This document shows positions 7,472 through 16,468 of a stretch of DNA of 33,592 bases, one piece after another. The notes under the pieces are model-generated. The model saw nothing but the letters and a program-made list of their open reading frames with translations, searched no databases and had not been told where the DNA came from. The stretch is from the NCBI GenBank assembly GCA_934394665.1, contig CAKRRS010000023.1, forward strand, positions 1 through 33,592, in the 5' to 3' direction. The DNA is from an uncultured Acetatifactor sp. Lineage in GTDB: Bacteria > Bacillota > Clostridia > Lachnospirales > Lachnospiraceae. Positions within the stretch are counted from its first letter, which is position 1. Each line of letters opens with the position of its first letter. The translations under genes were made by a program, and so were the position numbers.

Positions 7472-9511
7472 TTAAGCTGTGACCATACCCACGGACTGTA
7501 ATTCCACATTGGATTCCACTTCATTATAAGATACCACTACCAGATCCGGATAGTAATCCTCTGTGAGACGTTTAAAATACATTCTCACGATCGGTGAGGT
7601 AATCATAATCGGAGTCTTTCCCATATTTTCCAGTTTTTTGGTTTCTTCTCCTACTGCATTCAAAATCTTCTTGCTTCTCGCAGGATCCAGATTTAAGAAG
7701 GCTCCTGTCTCTGTCTGTTTTACACTGCCCATGATCTCCTGCTCTACCTTGGGATCCAGCGTCAGCACACTGGTTGTCTCATGCGAAGGAAAATATTTGG
7801 TGGAAATCGCTCGCTTCAGGCTCTGTCTCACATATTCCGTCAGAATATCCGTATCTCTCGTCGTCGGCGCATAGTCCGCCAGTGTCTCCAGAATCGTCAG
7901 CAGATCTCTGATGGAAATGCCTTCTTTTAAGAGATTCTGCAACACCTTCTGAATCTCGCCGAGGCCCAGCAGCTTCGGTACCAGTTCGTCCACCAGCGAC
8001 GGATTGTTCTCCTTGACATTGTTGATCAGGTTCTGGACATCCTGTCTGGTCAGCAGTTCCGCGATATGCTGGCGGATGATCTCCGTCAAATGAGTGGCTA
8101 TGATAGACGGCGGATCCACCACGGTATACCCGAGACTTTCCGCACGCTCTCTCTGCCCCTCTGTGATCCAGATTGCCGGCAGATGAAAGGATGGTTCAAA
8201 CGTAGGGATACCGGTGATCTCCTCTTCCACATACCCGGGGTTCATCGCCATATAATGGTCAAACAGAATTTCTCCCTCACTGACCTGAATTCCTTTGATC
8301 TTAATAATATACTGGTTCGGATTCAGCTGAATGTTATCACGCAGACGGATAATCGGCACTACCGTACCCAGTTCCAACGCAATCTGCCGTCTGATCATTA
8401 CCACACGGTCTAACAGATCGCCGCCCTGATTCACATCCGCCAGCGGAATAATTCCATAACCGAATTCCAATTCGATCGGGTCTACCTGCAACAGGCTGTT
8501 GACATTCTCCGGCTGCCTGATCTCCTCTGCCGCCGCTTCCTCACTGTCGACCTCCTGTTCAATTTTGGCTGTTTCAATCGTGCCTTCGATATTTCTCGCC
8601 ACAATAATAAATACCAGTCCCAGTCCCACGAACAGAATCGTATTCAACTGTGTCACAAATCCCAGAATCGCCAACATCGCACCTACCAGATACAACGCTT
8701 TCGGTACGCCGAACAGCTGGCTGACCAGTGTCGTACCAAAATCGGCATCCTTGCTGCCCTTCGTCACCAGAATACCGGTAGACAAAGAGATCAACAGGGA
8801 CGGAATCTGGCTTACCAGACCGTCACCGATCGTCAGAATCGCGTATTTATTCAGTGCTGCAGTAACATCCATGCCCTGCCTCGTCACACCCATGACGATA
8901 CCACCCACGATATTGATTGTGGTGATCAGCAGTCCGGCAACAGCATCTCCTTTTACGTATTTTACGGCACCATCCATGGATCCGAAGAAGCTTGCCTCTT
9001 CCTGGATCTTCTCTCTTCGCTTCTTCGCTTCCGCATCCGTAATAGCACCGGTATTCAGATCCGCGTCGATTGCCATCTGTTTACCCGGCATAGCATCCAG
9101 TGTAAATCTCGCCGTTACTTCGGATACACGCTCGGAACCTTTGTTGATGACCATGAACTGGATCAGGATCAGAATGATGAAAATGATCACACCGATGACC
9201 AGATCACCGCCGCCTACGAACTCACCGAAGGTCTCCACGACATTACCGGCATTGCCGTCTCTTAAGATCAGACGCGTGGATGACGTATTCAGTGCAATAC
9301 GGAAAATCGTGGTAAATAACAGCATCGTAGGGAAGAAGGACATATCCAGTACTTCCTTGCTGAACATCGTGGCAAACAAAATCGTCAATGCCACGGAAAT
9401 ATTCACTGCCAGCAATATATCCAACAGCCAGGAAGGGATCGGCACAATAAACATGATGATTGCAGCCATGATATAGATTGCTACGCCTACATCCGCTTTT
9501 TTCATTTTCAT
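7472..9511 (-). CDS. flhA: FlhA, flagellar export gate protein
   Basis: The 679-residue protein is the large export-gate component of the flagellar type III secretion system. The N-terminal half is strongly hydrophobic with about eight membrane segments and contains the FHIPEP-family segments, including the conserved stretch around ARFTLDAMPGKQMAID. The C-terminal half (from roughly residue 320) is the cytoplasmic domain that docks export chaperone-substrate complexes. A near-perfect ribosome site (AAGGAGGT) lies upstream of ATG 9511, with a second ATG two codons later. It follows flhB after a 94-nt A-rich gap. Length and order are as expected for the family. Confidence 0.97.
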   Translation of the reverse strand: MKMKKADVGVAIYIMAAIIMFIVPIPSWLLDILLAVNISVALTILFATMFSKEVLDMSFFPTMLLFTTIFRIALNTSSTRLILRDGNAGNVVETFGEFVGGGDLVIGVIIFIILILIQFMVINKGSERVSEVTARFTLDAMPGKQMAIDADLNTGAITDAEAKKRREKIQEEASFFGSMDGAVKYVKGDAVAGLLITTINIVGGIVMGVTRQGMDVTAALNKYAILTIGDGLVSQIPSLLISLSTGILVTKGSKDADFGTTLVSQLFGVPKALYLVGAMLAILGFVTQLNTILFVGLGLVFIIVARNIEGTIETAKIEQEVDSEEAAAEEIRQPENVNSLLQVDPIELEFGYGIIPLADVNQGGDLLDRVVMIRRQIALELGTVVPIIRLRDNIQLNPNQYIIKIKGIQVSEGEILFDHYMAMNPGYVEEEITGIPTFEPSFHLPAIWITEGQRERAESLGYTVVDPPSIIATHLTEIIRQHIAELLTRQDVQNLINNVKENNPSLVDELVPKLLGLGEIQKVLQNLLKEGISIRDLLTILETLADYAPTTRDTDILTEYVRQSLKRAISTKYFPSHETTSVLTLDPKVEQEIMGSVKQTETGAFLNLDPARSKKILNAVGEETKKLENMGKTPIMITSPIVRMYFKRLTEDYYPDLVVVSYNEVESNVELQSVGMVTA

Positions 9512-9605
9512 CTGTGCCTTACCTCCTTTCTGTCATATTTTCTATTTCTATTATTTTGTATTTTTATCACTCTGTATTTCCTGCTGTCGGTATCACCTGC
9601 CGGGC

Positions 9606-10718
9606 CTATACTTTTCCTTGCAGATGATATACAAATGCCAGAACCTCTGCCACCGCCTGATACAGCTCCGGCGGTACCGCCTGTCCCACATCCACATTTG
9701 CATACAGCATTCTGGCTAACGGTTTGTTCTCTACAATTTCTATCTTGTTTTCTCTGGCGATCTCTTTGATCTTTGCTGCCAGATAATCTTCACCTTTTGC
9801 GATCACGATCGGCGCATCCGCCACCTCGGGATCGTATTTGATTGCTACCGCATAATGGGTAGGGTTTGTGATGACCACATCCGCCTGCGGCAGATTCTGC
9901 ATCATTCTCCGTCTGGATGCTTCCTGCATTCTCTGACGAATCTTACCTTTGATCTGAGGGTCACCTTCCTGCTGTTTATATTCTTCCTTGACTTCCTGCT
10001 TGGTCATTCGCATATCCCTGCTGAATTTTACCTTCTGATAGATAAAATCAGCGGTCGCAATGATCATATAGATCAGTGACACGCGGATTCCGAGATCCGT
10101 GACCGTCTCTCCGATCACGGCAATCGCCTGCATCAGATCCATGTCGTACAGGCTGTACAATAACGGCCATTTGTCCTTCAGATAATTATAGCATATATAA
10201 ATAATCAATCCAATCTTCAAAAGAGATTTGATCAATTCCACAAGAGAATTCACAGAAAAGATTCTCTTAAATCCGGAGATGGGATTTAATTTGGAGAACT
10301 TGGGCTGCATCGGCTTTCCCGTGGGATGCCATCCCACCTGCATCACATCACTTAAAAAAGCAACCAGAAAACCGATCAGCAATAGCGGTGCCATAATAAT
10401 CACCGATTCCAGTACTATCTGGCGAAACACCTGATTCACATCTGTCTCCGGCATATTTCCGTGCCAGAAGGTTACAACCTGCGGAATCTTCTCATAGATG
10501 TTACCAAAGACATTCATGAACTGATAGCCCATGTGTCCTACCCACAGCTTCAATACCAGGAACACTGCCAAAAGTCCCAGACCGTTTGCAATCTCGCGGC
10601 TTTTGGCCACCTGACCTTCTTTTCTGGCATCTGTCAGTTTTTTCTCGGTAGCGGGTTCTGTTTTCTCGCCGCCCTGTCCTTCCGCGGCAAAGAATTGCAG
10701 ATTATATGCTAAGCTCAC
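9606..10718 (-). CDS. flhB: FlhB, export substrate-specificity switch protein
   Basis: FlhB sits at the export gate and switches secretion from rod/hook to filament subunits. I place the start at GTG 10718, giving 370 residues that open with SLAYNLQFFA and the conserved EKTEPATEKKL segment; the open frame extends upstream to 10922 but that part overlaps fliR and has no family resemblance. GGAGG lies 6 nt before the GTG, and the GTG overlaps the fliR TGA by 4 nt, so the two are likely translationally coupled. The autocleavage motif NPTH is present at residues 285-288, followed by the cytoplasmic domain. Four membrane segments lie in the first 210 residues or so. Confidence 0.95.
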   Translation of the reverse strand: MSLAYNLQFFAAEGQGGEKTEPATEKKLTDARKEGQVAKSREIANGLGLLAVFLVLKLWVGHMGYQFMNVFGNIYEKIPQVVTFWHGNMPETDVNQVFRQIVLESVIIMAPLLLIGFLVAFLSDVMQVGWHPTGKPMQPKFSKLNPISGFKRIFSVNSLVELIKSLLKIGLIIYICYNYLKDKWPLLYSLYDMDLMQAIAVIGETVTDLGIRVSLIYMIIATADFIYQKVKFSRDMRMTKQEVKEEYKQQEGDPQIKGKIRQRMQEASRRRMMQNLPQADVVITNPTHYAVAIKYDPEVADAPIVIAKGEDYLAAKIKEIARENKIEIVENKPLARMLYANVDVGQAVPPELYQAVAEVLAFVYHLQGKV

Positions 10719-11497
10719 ATCATACCTCCGACAAAGGACACTATCATTTTCTTCATCTCCTGATAGACAAAATCCGCCGCTCCCGGCAGCATTCCCGCTG
10801 TCAGAAACATTGCGCTCAGTCCTGCCAGCACCTTCAGCTGAATACCTACCGCGAACATATTCATCTGCGGTGATACCTTCGCCAGCACACCCAGAATGGC
10901 ATTCAGGAGTAAGGTCACACAAAAAATCGGCAATACAATACGAAAGCCGATCAGAATATAGTCATTCATAAATTCTATCATAGAGTTCAGCAGACTGTCC
11001 GCGTGAAATACCACACCATTCACAGGAATCAGGTTGAAGCTGTCTGCCAGTGCGCCAAAGAGATATCGGTACATTCCGGACGCGATCAGCATCAGCATAA
11101 AGGAATACTGGTATAATACGCCGGTAATGCTGACGCTCTCTCTGGTAGCAGGATCCATCAGCGTTGCCATGGAAAGACCAGTCTCCATATCAGCGATGGA
11201 ACCGGCAAAATTCACAATTGCCATACAGATATTGGCTCCGAAACCGATGAGAAGTCCTGCGATAGCCTCCTTCATCACGATCACGGCATATTCCATGACC
11301 GTATCAAATACCACTGCTTCCGCCGGTGTCAGCGTCTCGTATAAAAGGAGTGACGTAAAAAAACTGATACCGATTCTGATTCTCGCAGGGGTATCTGTCA
11401 TCCCAAAATAAGGGGCGATATAAACAAAACAGGATACTCTGACAAAAATCAATAAAAAATATTCAAGATCATATACCGAAAACGAAAAATCTACCAT
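10715..11497 (-). CDS. fliR: FliR, export gate membrane protein
   Basis: This 260-residue, highly hydrophobic protein has the typical FliR pattern: an N-terminal helix with ILLIFVRVS-like composition, then several further membrane segments and the conserved PPQMN-like region (here SPQMNMFAVG). FliR with FliP and FliQ forms the helical export pore in the inner membrane. It lies 12 nt after fliQ and its stop overlaps the GTG of flhB by 4 nt. A weak AGGG ribosome site precedes the ATG. Length is normal for the family. Confidence 0.95.
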   Translation of the reverse strand: MVDFSFSVYDLEYFLLIFVRVSCFVYIAPYFGMTDTPARIRIGISFFTSLLLYETLTPAEAVVFDTVMEYAVIVMKEAIAGLLIGFGANICMAIVNFAGSIADMETGLSMATLMDPATRESVSITGVLYQYSFMLMLIASGMYRYLFGALADSFNLIPVNGVVFHADSLLNSMIEFMNDYILIGFRIVLPIFCVTLLLNAILGVLAKVSPQMNMFAVGIQLKVLAGLSAMFLTAGMLPGAADFVYQEMKKMIVSFVGGMM

Positions 11498-11509
11498 GAA
11501 GCTACCCTG

Positions 11510-11782
11510 CTACCTGTGTATGTACTGACTGAAGCTTGTCCAGAGCTGCACCGTATATTCCACCATCGTGTTCATCATCCATTGTCCCAACAGTACAAGC
11601 GTCAGAAATATGGCAATAATCTTCGGCACAAAAGTGAGTGTCTGCTCCTGAATGGAAGTCACCGTCTGGAAAATACTGATGATCAGTCCGACAATCAGGG
11701 ATACCAGTAACACCGGCAGAGACACCTTGATAATTACATAAAGTGCATTATTCGTCATTTCCGATACAGCATCCAGTGTCAT
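11510..11782 (-). CDS. fliQ: FliQ, export gate membrane protein
   Basis: The 90-residue protein has two membrane helices (about 15-38 and 50-72) separated by the conserved segment SIFQTVTSIQEQTLTFVPK, characteristic of FliQ. It joins FliP and FliR in the export pore. GAAGGGAG lies 6 nt before the ATG. The gene is placed between fliP (54 nt upstream) and fliR (12 nt downstream), the standard order across bacteria. Confidence 0.97.
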   Translation of the reverse strand: MTLDAVSEMTNNALYVIIKVSLPVLLVSLIVGLIISIFQTVTSIQEQTLTFVPKIIAIFLTLVLLGQWMMNTMVEYTVQLWTSFSQYIHR

Positions 11783-11836
11783 AAAATGCTCCCTTCCGCA
11801 GACATCCTTTTGCGATCAAGACCTACTTCCCATCCA

Positions 11837-12724
11837 TCAATAAAATGTCTGCACCAATTGTCCAATGATCAGCGCCCATCCGTCCGCAAGGACAAAGAGC
11901 AATATCTTGAAGGGCATGGAAATCGTCGTAGGTGGCAGCATCATCATACCCATACTCATAAGCGTAGATGCCACAACCATATCTATCACAATAAAAGGTA
12001 TATAAATCATAAATCCGATCCAGAATGCCATGCGCAGTTCACTGATCATAAAGCTGGGAACCAGTACGGAATTCGGAATATCTTCCAGGGTGCCGTCCCA
12101 CTCCTGTCCCGCAATATCCATAAACAATTCTACATCTTTTACCTGGGTCTGCGGATACATGAACTCCCGCAAAGGAGCCATTCCTTTTTCCAATGCTTCC
12201 CTCTGATCAATGGTGCCTTCTTCAAACGGCTGAATTGCTTCTTCATTGATCCGCGTAATGGTAGGTTCCATGATAAAAAAGGTCAGGATCAATGCCAGTC
12301 CGATCAAAATCTGATTGGGTGGTGCCGTCTGGGTATTTAGCGCTGATCTGGTAAAATGCAGTACTATGATGATTCTGGTAAAAGAAGTCATCATAATGAT
12401 AATTGTCGGTGCCAGTGCAATCAGCGTCAGGGTGAGCAAAATACGCAATGCGCCGTTGATCTGACCGTTTCCGTTATTGTAGGTGATACTGACGGTATTC
12501 GCTGTATTCAGCGACCCTACTTCTTCATGTGTTGTTGCCGTTCCTGCAGGATTGATCACGGTAGAACTTTCCGTATCTCCTGTCAGATGCCGTTCTGTTG
12601 CCTGTGCCCTGACCGGCAGACAAATACACAATATGCCCACCGTGACCAGCAGGCATACTATAGAAATCACCGTCTTTATTCTGTTATAAATCTTTTGAAT
12701 GGTCTGATTGCTCTTTCTCTTCAT
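11837..12724 (-). CDS. fliP: FliP, export gate membrane protein
   Basis: FliP is the core pore subunit of the flagellar export gate. The mature part has the conserved segments LTLIALAPTIIIMMTSFTR and the GLALILTFF helix, with RISELRMAFWIGF-like features near ISELRMAFWIGF. The N-terminus is a basic stretch and hydrophobic helix followed by PVRAQA, consistent with a cleaved signal peptide. Start choice is uncertain: I use ATG 12724 (295 residues), but GTG 12742, six codons upstream, has a comparable weak GGGAG site. Either start lies inside the 3' end of fliO (about 41-59 nt overlap), suggesting translational coupling. Confidence 0.94.
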   Translation of the reverse strand: MKRKSNQTIQKIYNRIKTVISIVCLLVTVGILCICLPVRAQATERHLTGDTESSTVINPAGTATTHEEVGSLNTANTVSITYNNGNGQINGALRILLTLTLIALAPTIIIMMTSFTRIIIVLHFTRSALNTQTAPPNQILIGLALILTFFIMEPTITRINEEAIQPFEEGTIDQREALEKGMAPLREFMYPQTQVKDVELFMDIAGQEWDGTLEDIPNSVLVPSFMISELRMAFWIGFMIYIPFIVIDMVVASTLMSMGMMMLPPTTISMPFKILLFVLADGWALIIGQLVQTFY

Positions 12725-13070
12725 TCTGTTTCTTCGCCGCACGTTCCAACAACTCCCGGAATCCAGAAGTATTGTTGCATGTTGTCTTTTCCTTCAACTG
12801 TTCTGCAGGAATTTCTCCCAGAGTTGTTACAGTATCTTTGCAGACTGCAACCGCAAAATAGGTTTCACCGATCCGAATCAATTGAATGTATTTGTTATTT
12901 GCGATCCGAACCGTTTCTTTTACTTCGATGTTACCTTCTGTTCCCTGCTGTTTCTGGTAGCCTGCAATCCATTTTGTCACCAGTGCGGTTACCGCCAGTA
13001 CTGCTACAAAAATCAGCAGTACCGTGATGAACTGTGCATAACTGTCAGCTTTTCCGGTGAGTATGATCAT
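12684..13070 (-). CDS. fliO: FliO (FliZ), export gate assembly protein
   Basis: This 128-residue protein has one membrane helix (about residues 12-34) and a small cytoplasmic domain with the pattern ETVRIANNKYIQLIRIGETYFAV cut by conserved turns, as in the FliO/FliZ family that helps assemble the FliP ring. The C-terminal tail is charged and likely disordered. Its ATG shares one base with the cheY stop, and its 3' end overlaps fliP. Family sequence conservation is low, so the call leans on topology, on the domain pattern and on the cheY-fliO-fliP order known from Bacillus. Confidence 0.9.
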   Translation of the reverse strand: MIILTGKADSYAQFITVLLIFVAVLAVTALVTKWIAGYQKQQGTEGNIEVKETVRIANNKYIQLIRIGETYFAVAVCKDTVTTLGEIPAEQLKEKTTCNNTSGFRELLERAAKKQNEEKEQSDHSKDL

Positions 13071-13432
13071 TAACCCACTACCTTTTTCACTGCTTCAATC
13101 ACACGCTCTGCCTGGAAAGGTTTTACGATAAAGTCTTTGGCGCCGGCCTGAATGGACTCAATTACCATTGCCTGCTGTCCCATTGCGGAACACATAATCA
13201 CCTTAGCGCCTCCGTCAATCTTCTTGATCTCCTTCAGGGCCTGAATGCCGTCCATCTCCGGCATGGTAATATCCATCAGCACCAGATCCGGATTCACTTC
13301 CTTAAACTTTTCTACCGCCTTCAGTCCGTTTTCCGCTTCACCGGCTACATTATAACCATTCTTGGACAGGATATCCTTAATCATCATCCTCATGAATGCT
13401 GCATCATCACAGATCAAAATATTCTTAGCCAT
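13070..13432 (-). CDS. cheY: CheY, chemotaxis response regulator
   Basis: A stand-alone receiver domain of 120 residues. The acidic pair D9/D10, phospho-acceptor D54, the switch Ser82 and Lys104 (in VKPF) are all present. CheY-P binds the switch proteins FliM and FliY to control motor rotation. An open frame extends to an ATG at 13447, but GGAGG 8 nt before ATG 13432 fixes the start there. The gene lies between fliY and fliO as in B. subtilis. No CheZ-type phosphatase is present; CheC and FliY in this window are the likely CheY-P phosphatases. Confidence 0.97.
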   Translation of the reverse strand: MAKNILICDDAAFMRMMIKDILSKNGYNVAGEAENGLKAVEKFKEVNPDLVLMDITMPEMDGIQALKEIKKIDGGAKVIMCSAMGQQAMVIESIQAGAKDFIVKPFQAERVIEAVKKVVG

Positions 13433-13467
13433 TTTATTTTCCTCCATTTGCTTGGTCTATTGTCTGT

Positions 13468-14901
13468 TTATTTAATAATTTCCGTAATACGCACGCCAAA
13501 GCTTTCTTCAATTACAACAACTTCTCCCTTGGCAACAAACTTTCCGTTTACCAGAACATCAATCGGTTCTCCGGCGATACGATCCAGTTCTATGATCGTA
13601 CCGGGTGAAAATTCCAGGATCTCAGAAATAGATTTCGTTGTTCTTCCGAGTTCTACAGTCACTTCCAGAGGAACATCCTTGATCAGACCGATGTTCTCCT
13701 GTCCTGCCATGCCCATGCTGTCATTGGAAAAGCTTTGGAACTGTGCCGGCTGTACATTGACATTCTGCTGCGGCATTCCCATCATGCCCATCTGGTTCAT
13801 CATATTCATACCGTTCATGCCCATGTTGTTCATCTGGTTCATGCCGTTCATGCCCATGTTGCCCATCTGGTTCATGCCGTTCATGCCCATGTTGCCCATC
13901 TGGTTCATGCCATTCATACCCATGTTGCCCATCTGGTTCATGTTATTCATGCCCATCTGGTTCATGTCATTCATACCCATGCCGTTGTTCATTGGCATAG
14001 GATCCGGCTGTGTTGCCATAGTCGGTGTTGCAGAACCTGTCTGCGCACCACTATTCTGTGCTCCTGCATTTGCGGGTGCCGTATTGTCAGAAGCTGTCTG
14101 TGTGTTCTCTACCGGTTCATTAATATTGCTCATCTGCGTATTGATAAAGGTCTCTACCAGTTTCCGGGCAAAATCAATCGGATACAGCTGCATGATCGTA
14201 CTGTCTACCAGATCATCGATCTGCATACGGAACGAAATTTTTACAAAAGTACCACCTAAAAATGGAGAAATTTCTTTACCATCCTTCACTTCTGTCAGAT
14301 CGAAAAGAGAAGACTCAGGCGGACTGATATCAATTACCGTCTGTAGCAAGGTGGACAGTGAAGTCGCTGCAGAACCCATCATCTGGTTCATCGCCTCTGA
14401 GATTGCGCTCAAGTGCAATTCTCCCAGTTCTCCGTCCGTATTCGTACCGTCGCCACCCATCATCAGATCGGTGATTACCTTTACATCATGCTCTTTCAGT
14501 ACCAGAATGTTGGTACCGTCTAATCCCTGTGTGTATTTAATCTGAATAAAAACACAAGGCTTTTCGTAGGTATCCAGCAAAGTATTCCAGGTAGCAAGTG
14601 TAACCACAGGTGTCGTAATATTTACCTTGCGGTTTACCAGGGAATATAAGGTGGTAGCGGAAGAACCCATACTAATATTGGCTACCTCGCCAATTGCATC
14701 CTTTTCCACATCCGTCAGTGCTTCCCCGTCTCCGGTAACCGGTGCTGTATCTGTCACATATCCACTATTAGTTTCATTTCCGGCCGTACTGCTGCTCTCC
14801 GGTACCGGATCCGGTGTCTGTGCACCACCGTCTGTGGTGTCCGACAGATCCATTCCCTGCAGCAGGGCATTTATCTCATCCTGAGATAACATCCCGTCCA
14901 T
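13468..14901 (-). CDS. fliY: FliY, flagellar switch protein with CheC-like phosphatase domain
   Basis: The 477-residue protein has three parts. Residues 1-16 (MLSQDEINALL) resemble the CheY-P binding peptide of FliM. Residues about 60-255 form a CheC-like phosphatase with both motifs intact: D68, E72, N75 and S165, E169, N172. A long linker (about 260-400) contains a Met/Asn/Gly/Gln-rich repeat region (304-376). The C-terminal SpoA/FliN domain (about 402-477) builds the lower C ring. FliY thus joins switch structure and CheY-P removal at the motor. It follows fliM by 2 nt. The linker is longer and more repetitive than I would expect for the family. Confidence 0.96.
   Translation of the reverse strand: MDGMLSQDEINALLQGMDLSDTTDGGAQTPDPVPESSSTAGNETNSGYVTDTAPVTGDGEALTDVEKDAIGEVANISMGSSATTLYSLVNRKVNITTPVVTLATWNTLLDTYEKPCVFIQIKYTQGLDGTNILVLKEHDVKVITDLMMGGDGTNTDGELGELHLSAISEAMNQMMGSAATSLSTLLQTVIDISPPESSLFDLTEVKDGKEISPFLGGTFVKISFRMQIDDLVDSTIMQLYPIDFARKLVETFINTQMSNINEPVENTQTASDNTAPANAGAQNSGAQTGSATPTMATQPDPMPMNNGMGMNDMNQMGMNNMNQMGNMGMNGMNQMGNMGMNGMNQMGNMGMNGMNQMNNMGMNGMNMMNQMGMMGMPQQNVNVQPAQFQSFSNDSMGMAGQENIGLIKDVPLEVTVELGRTTKSISEILEFSPGTIIELDRIAGEPIDVLVNGKFVAKGEVVVIEESFGVRITEIIK
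13774..13992 (-). repeat. Met/Asn/Gly-rich tandem repeat region inside fliY
   Basis: This part of fliY encodes residues 304-376, made almost wholly of Met, Asn, Gly and Gln. A core of 33-bp units encodes the 11-residue unit GNMGMNGMNQM three times exactly (residues 325-357, bases 13831-13929), followed by a fourth near copy (358-367, to base 13802); shorter, degenerate copies flank the core. All units keep the reading frame. The repeat sits between the phosphatase and SpoA domains and is probably a flexible tether. The copy number is likely to vary between strains. Confidence 0.93.
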
Positions 14902-14903
14902 CG

Positions 14904-15884
14904 TTACTCCTCCTCTCTGATCACCGATGTGATCTGAACAGCATACGAATCATTCTCTGTACCGGGCAAGGCTGTAAACTTCTTAAGATTACCCACATAC
15001 ACTTCCATGTCATTGTCGACCCTGGAGTCCAGCCGAATACAATCTCCTACCTGCAGATTCAGGAAATCATTCACCGAAATTGTGCTCTTTCCCAACACTG
15101 CTTTGATTGGAATATCCACTCTGCGAATCATGGATTCTATGTATTCCTCGTAGTGTTCATCGTGATTCTCCTGCATTGTGGAGAACCAGTATTTGGTGTT
15201 CAGTTTATCCATCACATCTTCCAGGGTAAAGAAAGGAAGACAGATATTTAACATTCCTTCTACTTCCCCAAGCTTCATATTCAGCGTTACAATTGCGATC
15301 ATATCACTGGGTGCGATCACCTGTGCGAACTGGGGATTCGTTTCTAACCGGCTTAAGACCGGCGAAATTTCAACAACATTCTTCCATGGTTCCCGTAAAA
15401 GCTGTGTAAACATGACCAGGAGCTTTTGCAGGATCGTCAGCTCTATATCCGAGAATTCTCTGCTTTTCTCCAACGGCTGACCGCTGCCGCCCAGCATGCG
15501 GTCAAGCATGGCATAACAAAGATTCGTTGAAATCTCAATAATAATATTACCGCTCAGCGGTGCAAAATTAACAATTCCAAGCACTGACGGGTTCGAAAGC
15601 GCATTGGAGAATTCACTGAAAGTAACCGTTTCCGAACTTGCCACCGTTACCTGCACGTTTTTACGCAGATATACCGGCAGATTTGTTGAGACAAGTCTGC
15701 TGTAATGTTCGAATATGATCTCCAGCGTCCTTAAATGTTCTTTTGAGAACTTGGTGGGGCGGCTGAAATCATAATTCTTTACCTGCTTCTCGTCCTCTCC
15801 CTGGATCTGCTCCATATCCAGGTCACCGTCTGACAGTTGTTTCAGAAGATTATCAATTTCACTTTGTGAAAGGATATCACTCAC
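14904..15884 (-). CDS. fliM: FliM, flagellar motor switch protein
   Basis: The 326-residue protein has the N-terminal CheY-P binding peptide DILSQSEIDNLL, a middle CheC-like pseudo-phosphatase domain (about 45-235) and a C-terminal SpoA domain (about 245-320). FliM links FliG to FliY/FliN in the C ring and receives CheY-P. The start is GTG at 15884, with GGAGG 9 nt upstream. It follows fliL by 37 nt and precedes fliY by 2 nt. Length is normal and no defect is visible. Confidence 0.97.
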   Translation of the reverse strand: MSDILSQSEIDNLLKQLSDGDLDMEQIQGEDEKQVKNYDFSRPTKFSKEHLRTLEIIFEHYSRLVSTNLPVYLRKNVQVTVASSETVTFSEFSNALSNPSVLGIVNFAPLSGNIIIEISTNLCYAMLDRMLGGSGQPLEKSREFSDIELTILQKLLVMFTQLLREPWKNVVEISPVLSRLETNPQFAQVIAPSDMIAIVTLNMKLGEVEGMLNICLPFFTLEDVMDKLNTKYWFSTMQENHDEHYEEYIESMIRRVDIPIKAVLGKSTISVNDFLNLQVGDCIRLDSRVDNDMEVYVGNLKKFTALPGTENDSYAVQITSVIREEE

Positions 15885-15921
15885 AGATCCTCACCTCCTG
15901 CCATCTCTTTTATTCGTATCA

Positions 15922-16440
15922 TCAGCCGTACTTCACTCCGCTGATTGATACTTTATAGATGAAATCGGATTGGAACAGATTCTGTACTGCCTGTAAGATT
16001 TCTTCTTTCAGACCATCCATATCTTCTCTGCACTCATCTTCTGTATGGGCAGAAACAGTGGCGGTGATTGCATCCTGGATCAGTGTCTTATAGCCGTCCA
16101 GTGTCTCACTGCTTCCGTAAGTCTTATAATCTTTATGTTTCTTGTTAATAGAGAAGGATATATCAAACATAATATAATCCTGTTTAGCACCGGGCTCGCT
16201 CTTTAAAGGGATTGTCATGGAATCCGCAATATTGTACACCTCGGTATCCGTCAGCGCGACATTTGCTGCGCCTTCCGCACCCGGAACCGTCAGTTCCAGA
16301 TTCATGGCCGTCGTGATATTGTCCACAAGCTGTGCTGTCTTTTTATTCGTGCCGACAACGCTCACAAGCATCACGCCGCTCAGCACGATATTTACGATCA
16401 GGAGTGCCAGAATCAGCACTGTCATCAGATTTTTCTTCAT
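15922..16440 (-). CDS. fliL: FliL, motor-associated membrane protein
   Basis: FliL surrounds the stator units and supports torque. The 172-residue protein has a short basic N-terminus, one membrane helix (about 6-29) and an extracytoplasmic domain that ends in YKVSISGVKYG. The start is placed at ATG 16440 (MKKNLMTV) because AAGGAAG lies upstream; a longer frame to 16506 would overlap motB and adds a hydrophilic lead with no family match. It directly follows motAB and precedes fliM, which fits a stator partner role. Confidence 0.93.
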   Translation of the reverse strand: MKKNLMTVLILALLIVNIVLSGVMLVSVVGTNKKTAQLVDNITTAMNLELTVPGAEGAANVALTDTEVYNIADSMTIPLKSEPGAKQDYIMFDISFSINKKHKDYKTYGSSETLDGYKTLIQDAITATVSAHTEDECREDMDGLKEEILQAVQNLFQSDFIYKVSISGVKYG

Positions 16441-16468
16441 GTTCTTTTGCTTCCTTTCCCTCTCCACA

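Noticed and set aside
8499..9476. A 325-codon open frame on the plus strand opposite flhA
   Set aside because: flhA is intact with clear motifs; the opposite frame is Ser/Thr/Ile-rich shadow sequence with no recognisable domain.
9512..9605. The A-rich gap between flhB and flhA as a promoter site
   Set aside because: I found no -35/-10 pair at usable spacing; the strong ribosome site explains the end of the gap.
10719..10922. Upstream extension of flhB to an earlier start
   Set aside because: It lies inside fliR, has no ribosome site and no FlhB likeness; GTG 10718 has GGAGG and couples with the fliR stop.
13774..13992. Regularly spaced 33-bp repeats that could suggest a CRISPR array
   Set aside because: The units are contiguous, without unique spacers, and are in frame inside fliY.
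13448..14545. A 365-codon open frame on the plus strand rich in Met, Phe, Ile and Pro repeats, and a His-rich one at 13735-14259
   Set aside because: Both are mirror images of the fliY repeat in other frames; fliY itself has intact domains on the minus strand, and the plus-strand frames have no ribosome site or family likeness.
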